Below are positions 35,889 through 41,088 of a stretch of DNA of 41,088 nucleotides, piece by piece; position 1 is the stretch's first letter; every line of letters begins with the position of its first letter. Source of the stretch: Lachnospiraceae bacterium (GTDB taxonomy: Bacteria; Bacillota; Clostridia; Lachnospirales; Lachnospiraceae). The position numbers and the translations under genes were made by a program. The notes below the pieces were generated by a model. That model saw only the letters and a list, made by a program, of their open reading frames with translations. It was not told the DNA's origin and did no database searches. The DNA lies in assembly GCA_024694055.1 (NCBI GenBank), contig JAILKC010000162.1:1-41088 (forward strand), given 5' to 3'.

Positions 35889-35904
35889 ACATTTTATAAA
35901 ATGT
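35889..35904. repeat. 16-bp palindrome between divergent promoters
   Basis: ACATTTTATAAAATGT is a perfect palindrome seven bases upstream of the regulator operon's -35 box and about 36 bases upstream of the clpB -35 box. It could be a protein-binding site, but AT-rich palindromes also arise by chance. Confidence 0.4.
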
Positions 35905-35926
35905 TTATTCTTTTAACAGATTTTTG

Positions 35927-35953
35927 TTAGCACTCTCTCTTGACGAGTGCTAA
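35927..35953. promoter_or_regulatory. CIRCE operator (HrcA site)
   Basis: TTAGCACTC (35927-35935), nine bases, GAGTGCTAA (35945-35953): a perfect CIRCE. It overlaps the -35 box of clpB, so HrcA should repress clpB until heat or protein damage. Confidence 0.96.
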
Positions 35954-35967
35954 TTTCGTATTATAAT
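35940..35967 (+). promoter_or_regulatory. Sigma-A promoter of clpB
   Basis: TTGACG (35940-35945), 16-base spacer, consensus TATAAT (35962-35967), overlapped by the CIRCE. The leader is about 100 bases. Confidence 0.85.
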
Positions 35968-36014
35968 GTGAGTTGTAAGGGATGAAAAAGAACAAACATA
36001 CCATTATGGCAGAA

Positions 36015-36063
36015 GAGAAATCGCCTGCGCGAGTTTCTCATTGCCAATCCGCACTTCATGCGG
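36015..36063 (+). other. Two hairpins in the clpB leader
   Basis: First hairpin: GAGAAATCGC (36015-36024) with GCGA-bulge-TTTCTC (36029-36039), loop CTGC. Second: CCGCA (36049-36053) with TGCGG (36059-36063), five-base loop, ending two bases before the AAGGAGGG ribosome site. They may tune translation or mRNA life of clpB. Confidence 0.55.
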
Positions 36064-36075
36064 AAAGGAGGGAAT

Positions 36076-38655
36076 ATGAATATAAGTAAGTTTACGCAGA
36101 AATCGATAGAAGCAGTACAGAATATGGAAAAGGTTGCCATGGAGTACGGCAATCAGGAGATCGATCAAGAGCATCTGCTTTATGCGTTGATCACGATAGA
36201 GGACAGTCTGATCGCAAAACTCATAGAGAAGATGGAGATCAGGTTCTCGGAGTTTAAGAAGCGCATCGAGCAGGCGCTTGATAAAAGAGTCAAGGTGCAG
36301 GGTGGACAGCCATATGTGAGCCAGTCACTTAATAAGGTACTTGTGACCGCCGAGGATGAGGCAAAGCACATGGGGGATGAGTATGTCTCGGTTGAGCATC
36401 TTTTCCTGTGCATGCTTAAGAATCCCAACGCAGAAATTAAATCTGTATTTAAGGAATATGGTATTACGAGAGACCGTTTCCTTCAGGCGCTTGCAGCAGT
36501 AAGAGGCAATCATACAGTGACAAGCGACAATCCCGAAGCTACCTACGATACTCTTGAAAAATACGGACAGGAGCTCGTTGCCAAGGCCAAGGATCAGAAA
36601 CTTGATCCCGTTATCGGTCGTGATGAAGAGATAAGAAACGTGATCCGTATCCTCTCAAGAAAGACCAAGAACAATCCGGTGCTCATCGGTGAACCCGGTG
36701 TCGGCAAGACGGCAGTCGCTGAAGGTCTGGCTCAGCGTATAGCAAGAGGAGATGTTCCGCAGGCCCTTATGGACAAGAAGATATTTGCTCTGGATATGGG
36801 AGCGCTGGTGGCAGGTGCCAAATACAGAGGTGAGTTCGAAGAAAGGCTCAAGGCGGTGCTTGAGGATGTCAAGGGCTCAGATGGTGAGATCATTCTCTTT
36901 ATTGATGAACTGCATACGATAGTAGGCGCCGGCAAGACCGACGGAGCCTTGGATGCCGGCAATATGCTAAAGCCCATGCTTGCCAGGGGCGAACTCCATT
37001 GCATAGGTGCGACGACTCTTGATGAATACAGGCAGTATATCGAAAAAGACGCCGCGCTTGAGCGTAGATTCCAGCCTGTAATGGTGGATGAGCCCACGGT
37101 GGAGGACACCATATCCATCTTAAGAGGCCTTAAGGAGAGATACGAGAACTACCATCATGTCAAGATATATGATAATGCGCTGGTTTCGGCGGCAACACTG
37201 TCGCACAGATATATAAGCGACAGATTTTTACCTGATAAGGCCATAGACCTTGTGGATGAAGCCTGTGCTCTCATAAAGACCGAGATGGATTCCATGCCTG
37301 CCGAGATGGATGAGATGAGTCGTAAGATCACCCAGATGCAGATAGAGGAGGCGGCGCTTAAGAAAGAGGAAGACAAGCTCTCGAAAGAAAGACTTGAGGC
37401 ACTGCAGAAGGAACTTGCAGAACTTCAGGATGAATATAATGTCAAAAAGGCCGAGCTTGATAATGAAAAGTCAGCCGTAGAGAAACTCTCAGTCTTAAGA
37501 GAACAGAGGGAACAGCTTAAGAATGATATCGAGATCGCCAAGCGCGAAGGCAATTATGAAAAAGCAGGTGAACTTGAGTACGGCAGGCTTCCTGAAGTGA
37601 TCAAGCAGCTCGAATGTGAGGAAGCGGCAGTCGGTGGCAAGATGAAACTTGTGCATGAGGCTGTTACGGAAGAAGAGATAGCGCGTATCGTATCTCGCTG
37701 GACGGGAATACCCGTAAGTAAGCTTGGAGAATCCGAGCGTAACAAGACCCTTCATCTTGATGAGGAACTCCATAAGAGAGTCATAGGTCAGGATGAGGGT
37801 GTTACCAAGGTGACGGAGGCTATCATCAGATCCAAGGCCGGTATTAAAGATCCCGGTAAACCCATAGGTTCATTCCTGTTCTTAGGACCTACCGGTGTAG
37901 GTAAGACTGAGCTTGCCAAGAGTCTGGCTGAGGCACTTTTTGATGATGAGAACAATATGGTGCGTATCGATATGTCCGAGTACATGGAGAAGTTCTCCGT
38001 GTCAAGGCTTATAGGAGCGCCTCCCGGATATGTAGGATATGATGAAGGCGGACAGCTTACGGAAGCGGTAAGACGTAAGCCATATTCGGTAGTGCTCTTT
38101 GATGAGATAGAGAAGGCACATCCGGATGTATTCAATGTCTTGCTTCAGGTTCTTGATGACGGTCGTATCACTGACAGTCAGGGAAGAACGGTAGATTTTA
38201 AGAATACGATACTTATCATGACATCCAATATAGGAGCACAGTATCTTATAGACGGTATCGATCCGGATGGTAATATAAGACCCGAAGCGGAAAGTGAGGT
38301 CATGGATGAGCTTCGTGCGCACTTCAGACCCGAGTTCCTAAACAGGCTCGATGAGACCATACTCTTTAAGCCGCTTACCAAGGACAATATCGGCGGAATA
38401 GTTGATCTCATACTTGCGGATCTTAATAAGCGCTTGGCAGACAGGGATATAAGGATCGAATTAAGCGATGCTGCCAAGGCTTACATAGCGGACAATGCCT
38501 ACGATCCGGTATATGGTGCAAGACCGCTTAAGCGATATATGCAGAAGTACGTGGAGACACTCTCTGCAAGGCTTATCCTCAAAGGCGACATAAGCGAAGG
38601 ACAGAGTATATATATCGATGTTACGGACGGTGAACTGACTGGCGGCATCAGGTGA
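36076..38655 (+). CDS. clpB: ClpB disaggregase (Hsp104 family)
   Basis: ClpB pulls proteins out of aggregates together with DnaK. ATG 36076 follows AAGGAGGG; the in-frame ATG at 36058 lies upstream of that site. 859 residues: N domain ([20 protein letters not shown]), first AAA+ with GEPGVGKT near 200, the coiled-coil middle domain (about 400-530), and second AAA+ with GPTGVGKT near 600. The IGF/IGL loop for ClpP docking is not seen, as expected. CIRCE control marks it as a class I heat-shock gene. Confidence 0.97.
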   Translation: MNISKFTQKSIEAVQNMEKVAMEYGNQEIDQEHLLYALITIEDSLIAKLIEKMEIRFSEFKKRIEQALDKRVKVQGGQPYVSQSLNKVLVTAEDEAKHMGDEYVSVEHLFLCMLKNPNAEIKSVFKEYGITRDRFLQALAAVRGNHTVTSDNPEATYDTLEKYGQELVAKAKDQKLDPVIGRDEEIRNVIRILSRKTKNNPVLIGEPGVGKTAVAEGLAQRIARGDVPQALMDKKIFALDMGALVAGAKYRGEFEERLKAVLEDVKGSDGEIILFIDELHTIVGAGKTDGALDAGNMLKPMLARGELHCIGATTLDEYRQYIEKDAALERRFQPVMVDEPTVEDTISILRGLKERYENYHHVKIYDNALVSAATLSHRYISDRFLPDKAIDLVDEACALIKTEMDSMPAEMDEMSRKITQMQIEEAALKKEEDKLSKERLEALQKELAELQDEYNVKKAELDNEKSAVEKLSVLREQREQLKNDIEIAKREGNYEKAGELEYGRLPEVIKQLECEEAAVGGKMKLVHEAVTEEEIARIVSRWTGIPVSKLGESERNKTLHLDEELHKRVIGQDEGVTKVTEAIIRSKAGIKDPGKPIGSFLFLGPTGVGKTELAKSLAEALFDDENNMVRIDMSEYMEKFSVSRLIGAPPGYVGYDEGGQLTEAVRRKPYSVVLFDEIEKAHPDVFNVLLQVLDDGRITDSQGRTVDFKNTILIMTSNIGAQYLIDGIDPDGNIRPEAESEVMDELRAHFRPEFLNRLDETILFKPLTKDNIGGIVDLILADLNKRLADRDIRIELSDAAKAYIADNAYDPVYGARPLKRYMQKYVETLSARLILKGDISEGQSIYIDVTDGELTGGIR

Positions 38656-38677
38656 TATCACTTACATTTTTTTAGAT

Positions 38678-38717
38678 AAGGGGCTGCGGCACTTAGTGTG
38701 CGGTGGCCCTTATAATA
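38678..38717 (+). terminator. Weak hairpin after clpB
   Basis: An imperfect stem of AAGGGGCTGCGGCAC and GTGCGGTGGCCCTT around TTAGT, followed by an AT-rich run with few consecutive T. A probable but not strong terminator. Confidence 0.45.
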
Positions 38718-38722
38718 TTTTC

Positions 38723-38751
38723 TTTATTATTGGGTGATGATAGGTTATAAT
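38723..38751 (+). promoter_or_regulatory. Promoter of the DUF4250-rarA unit
   Basis: TTTATT (38723-38728), 17-base spacer, consensus TATAAT (38746-38751), about 33 bases before the DUF4250 start. Confidence 0.6.
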
Positions 38752-38783
38752 GCAGTGAGACAAATATGGAATCAGGAGTGAAT

Positions 38784-38960
38784 ATGAATATACCCGGCGA
38801 TCCTGTGATGCTACTTAGTTTTATCAATATGAAGCTTCGGGATGAATATGAAGATCTCGATAAGCTCTGTGAGGGCTTAGATGCAGACAAAGATGAGATA
38901 ATAAAGAAACTTGGCACAATGGGATACAGATACAATAAGGAAAATAACCAGTTTAAATAA
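38784..38960 (+). CDS. DUF4250 protein
   Basis: A 58-residue protein starting MNIPGDPVMLLSFINMKLRD, the mark of the DUF4250 family of clostridia. ATG 38784 has CAGGAG nine bases upstream; the earlier ATG at 38766 lies before that site. Two to three short helices (DLDKLCEGLDADKDEIIKKL), a DNA- or protein-binding fold possibly; no known function. It stands 53 bases before rarA, with the same direction. Confidence 0.85.
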   Translation: MNIPGDPVMLLSFINMKLRDEYEDLDKLCEGLDADKDEIIKKLGTMGYRYNKENNQFK

Positions 38961-39013
38961 GTGATCCGGACCGGACCTGTGACCATGGGACGAAACGGAC
39001 GAACGGACAGTGT

Positions 39014-40339
39014 ATGGATCTTTTTGAATATGCAAGGGAAAAGGATAAAGAGAAAGAGTCACCGCTTGCGGCAAGACTCCGCCCGCGAACCCTTGATGAG
39101 ATTGTAGGACAACAGCATATAGTAGGTAAGGATAAGCTGTTATATCGTGCGATCAAGGCAGATAAGCTTAGCAGTCTCATATTCTATGGCCCTCCCGGTA
39201 CGGGTAAGACCACACTTGCCAAGGTCATAGCAGGGACAACCAGCAGTGATTTTAAGCAGATCAATGCTACGACTTCCGGAAAAAAAGATATGGAGGAAGT
39301 TACTGAAGCTGCCGCCAAGACCGCGGGAATGTACGGTAAGAAGACCATACTTTTCATAGACGAGATACACAGGTTCAATAAAGGCCAACAGGATTATTTG
39401 CTTCCTTTTGTAGAAGACGGGACGCTTATACTGATAGGAGCGACTACGGAGAATCCTTTCTTTGAGGTCAACGGAGCTTTGATATCGAGATCCATGATAT
39501 TTGAGCTTAAGCCTTTGTCTGCAGAGGATATCAAGACTCTCATAGACAGAGCGCTTACCGATAAAGAGAGGGGACTTGGTGCATATGGAGCAGATATCAC
39601 CGATGAAGCGTTAGAGGCATTGGCTGACATAGCCGGCGGGGATGCCAGACATGCGCTCAATGCGATAGAACTTGCGGTGCTTACGACGGATAAGTCGGAA
39701 GACGGCGGCATACATATCACGCTTCCTGTCATCGAAGAATGCATACAAAAAAAGGTTGTGCGTTTTGATAAAACAGGTGATAATCACTATGATACCATTT
39801 CGGCATTTATAAAGAGCATGAGAGGCTCGGATCCCGATGCGGCGCTTTACTATCTTGCCAAGATGCTGTATGCGGGCGAGGATGTTAAGTTTATTGCCAG
39901 ACGTATCATGATATGCGCTTCGGAGGATGTAGGCAATGCTGATCCTCAGGCTCTGCAGGTGGCTGTGGCTGCTGCGCAGGCAGTAGAACGCATAGGAATG
40001 CCAGAGAGTCAGCTCATATTGTCACAGGCAGTCACATACGTGGCTACGGCGCCGAAGTCCAATGCATCATGCGGTATATATGAAGCGTTTGATGCGGTTA
40101 AGGAGACGGGGACGCTCCCTGTACCGCCGCACCTGCAGGATGCACACTATAAGGGAGCGGCCAAACTCGGTCACGGGGTGGGATATAAATATGCCCATGA
40201 TTATAAGGATCATTACGTGAAGCAGCAATATCTTCCGTATGAACTGTCGGGACGTGAGTTCTACAGGCCTTCGGACAATGGTTACGAGGCTAAGATAAAA
40301 GAGCACATGAAGCGGATCAAGGCTGATCCGGATGAATAA
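39014..40339 (+). CDS. rarA: Replication-associated recombination ATPase RarA (MgsA/WRNIP1)
   Basis: RarA acts at stalled replication forks. 441 residues: the RFC-like start (LAARLRPRTLDEIVGQQHIVGKD), Walker A GPPGTGKTTLAKV (about 57-69), Walker B ILFIDEIHRFNKGQQD, sensor-1 LIGATTENP, and the C-terminal tetramerisation part (GSDPDAALYYLAKMLYAGED, ASEDVGNADPQ). I see no good Shine-Dalgarno site before the ATG; the preceding bases are a GGAC/CGGAC repeat. The malic enzyme gene starts 26 bases downstream. Confidence 0.96.
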   Translation: MDLFEYAREKDKEKESPLAARLRPRTLDEIVGQQHIVGKDKLLYRAIKADKLSSLIFYGPPGTGKTTLAKVIAGTTSSDFKQINATTSGKKDMEEVTEAAAKTAGMYGKKTILFIDEIHRFNKGQQDYLLPFVEDGTLILIGATTENPFFEVNGALISRSMIFELKPLSAEDIKTLIDRALTDKERGLGAYGADITDEALEALADIAGGDARHALNAIELAVLTTDKSEDGGIHITLPVIEECIQKKVVRFDKTGDNHYDTISAFIKSMRGSDPDAALYYLAKMLYAGEDVKFIARRIMICASEDVGNADPQALQVAVAAAQAVERIGMPESQLILSQAVTYVATAPKSNASCGIYEAFDAVKETGTLPVPPHLQDAHYKGAAKLGHGVGYKYAHDYKDHYVKQQYLPYELSGREFYRPSDNGYEAKIKEHMKRIKADPDE

Positions 40340-40365
40340 TATATTAAGAAAGAGTGGGAAAAGAG

Positions 40366-41088
40366 ATGACAACAGCAGAAAAAGCAATGCAGATGCATGA
40401 AGAGTGGAACGGCAAGATCGAGACCGTTGCAAAGTCCAAGGTTAAGACAAGGGAAGATCTTGCGATAGCCTATACTCCCGGGGTAGCTGAACCATGTAAG
40501 GCTATAGCAAAGGATGAGGAACTCGTATATAAGTATACGATGAAGGCCAATACCATTGCAGTCGTATCGGACGGAAGTGCGGTGCTCGGACTTGGCAATA
40601 TCGGAGCCAAGGCAGCTATGCCTGTTATGGAAGGAAAGGCAGTGCTCTTTAAGGAGTTCGGCGGTGTCAATGCGGTTCCTATCTGCCTGGATACACAGGA
40701 TACCGAAGAGATCATCAAGGCCGTCACATATCTGGCACCGGGCTTTGGCGGTATCAATCTTGAGGACATATCAGCTCCGAGATGTTTTGAGATAGAGGAG
40801 AGACTTAAAGCCACTTTGGACATCCCCGTATTCCATGATGACCAGCATGGAACGGCCATCGTAGTGCTTGCTGCTACCATCAATGCTCTTAAGATAGTGA
40901 AAAAGCCAAAGGAAAGCTGCAAGATAGTAGTCAACGGTGCAGGAAGTGCCGGTGTGGCGATCACAAAACTGTTACTTAAATATGGATTTAATAAAATCGG
41001 AATGGTCGACAGAAACGGTGCTATAGCATCTGACAGAACCGACCTCCATTCATCAAAGCAGGAGATGCTAAGCCTCACCAATCCTGAT
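40366..41088 (+). CDS. NAD(P)-dependent malic enzyme (partial, 5' part)
   Basis: The frame is open from ATG 40366 to the window edge, 241 codons. Malic enzyme decarboxylates malate to pyruvate. Motifs: AYTPGVAEPCKAI (catalytic Tyr), SDGSAVLGLGNIGAKAAMPVMEGK (Lys in the MEGKAVLFK area), VPICLDTQDTEEI, FHDDQHGTAIVVLAA (metal-binding DD), and the Rossmann motif VNGAGSAGVAITKLLL. It is of the short bacterial type (about 390 residues). Weak ribosome site (GTGGGAAAAGAG). The C-terminal part is outside the window. Confidence 0.95.
   Translation, partial: MTTAEKAMQMHEEWNGKIETVAKSKVKTREDLAIAYTPGVAEPCKAIAKDEELVYKYTMKANTIAVVSDGSAVLGLGNIGAKAAMPVMEGKAVLFKEFGGVNAVPICLDTQDTEEIIKAVTYLAPGFGGINLEDISAPRCFEIEERLKATLDIPVFHDDQHGTAIVVLAATINALKIVKKPKESCKIVVNGAGSAGVAITKLLLKYGFNKIGMVDRNGAIASDRTDLHSSKQEMLSLTNPD

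Overview
The window reads as chromosomal DNA of a motile, anaerobic Firmicute, most likely a Lachnospiraceae (Butyrivibrio/Roseburia-type) bacterium. Grounds: the fla/che operon order cheA-cheW-cheC-cheD-fliA running towards rpsB-tsf, as in Bacillus subtilis; strong Shine-Dalgarno sites; a CIRCE operator; small clostridial families (DUF4250, DUF6115-like); and moderate GC with frequent ATA and AGA codons. I see no phage, insertion sequence, CRISPR array, rRNA or tRNA. No stretch over 300 bases lacks a gene.

Region 1 (1-7876): the 3' end of a flagellar/chemotaxis operon on +. It holds the end of cheA, cheW, cheC, cheD, a small membrane protein, fliA (sigma-28), a FapA/DUF342 protein, an unknown 104-residue protein, a SwrB/DUF6115-like membrane protein, a membrane-anchored protein with only the LysM-like part of MltG, a CheX-like protein carrying tandem MshEN-like repeats, and a CheY. 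Region 2 (7877-9996): rpsB-tsf with its own promoter, an early terminator-like hairpin, a candidate pseudoknot leader, and a terminator. Region 3 (10000-15814): an unknown protein, a diguanylate cyclase with a LacI-type sugar-binding sensor, a HerA-like ATPase and a ferredoxin-domain aldo/keto reductase. Region 4: malQ on the minus strand, facing a perfect 42-bp palindrome. Region 5 (17579-23928): protein quality control: tig-clpP-clpX, terminator, lon-engB, terminator. Region 6 (minus strand, 23964-26645): a Zn/Cd efflux operon, ArsR repressor - HMA metallochaperone - P-type ATPase, with an SmtB-like operator. Region 7: glpK. Region 8 (28304-30668): an ECF sigma factor, its zinc-finger anti-sigma factor and a DUF4097 lipoprotein, behind an ECF-type promoter. 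Region 9 (30754-33913): VTC-domain polymerase, DUF4956 membrane protein and CotH-type kinase; a two-component system on the minus strand (33897-35818) converges on it. Region 10: clpB under CIRCE, DUF4250, rarA and the 5' part of a malic enzyme gene.

The most interesting candidate is the CheX-like protein at 6594-7490. Its N-terminus holds 24-residue repeats spaced by 5 residues that match the c-di-GMP-binding MshEN pattern, its C-terminus keeps a CheC/CheX phosphatase-type D-x3-E-x2-N motif, and the next gene is cheY. This suggests a c-di-GMP-tuned CheY-P phosphatase. A diguanylate cyclase with a sugar-type sensor lies about 3 kb downstream. The second candidate is the VTC-DUF4956-CotH cassette, a possible polyphosphate/extracytoplasmic phosphorylation system, which has 11-bp direct repeats at its promoter of the kind bound by OmpR-family regulators. 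All calls come from reading the sequence by eye; no database search was run.
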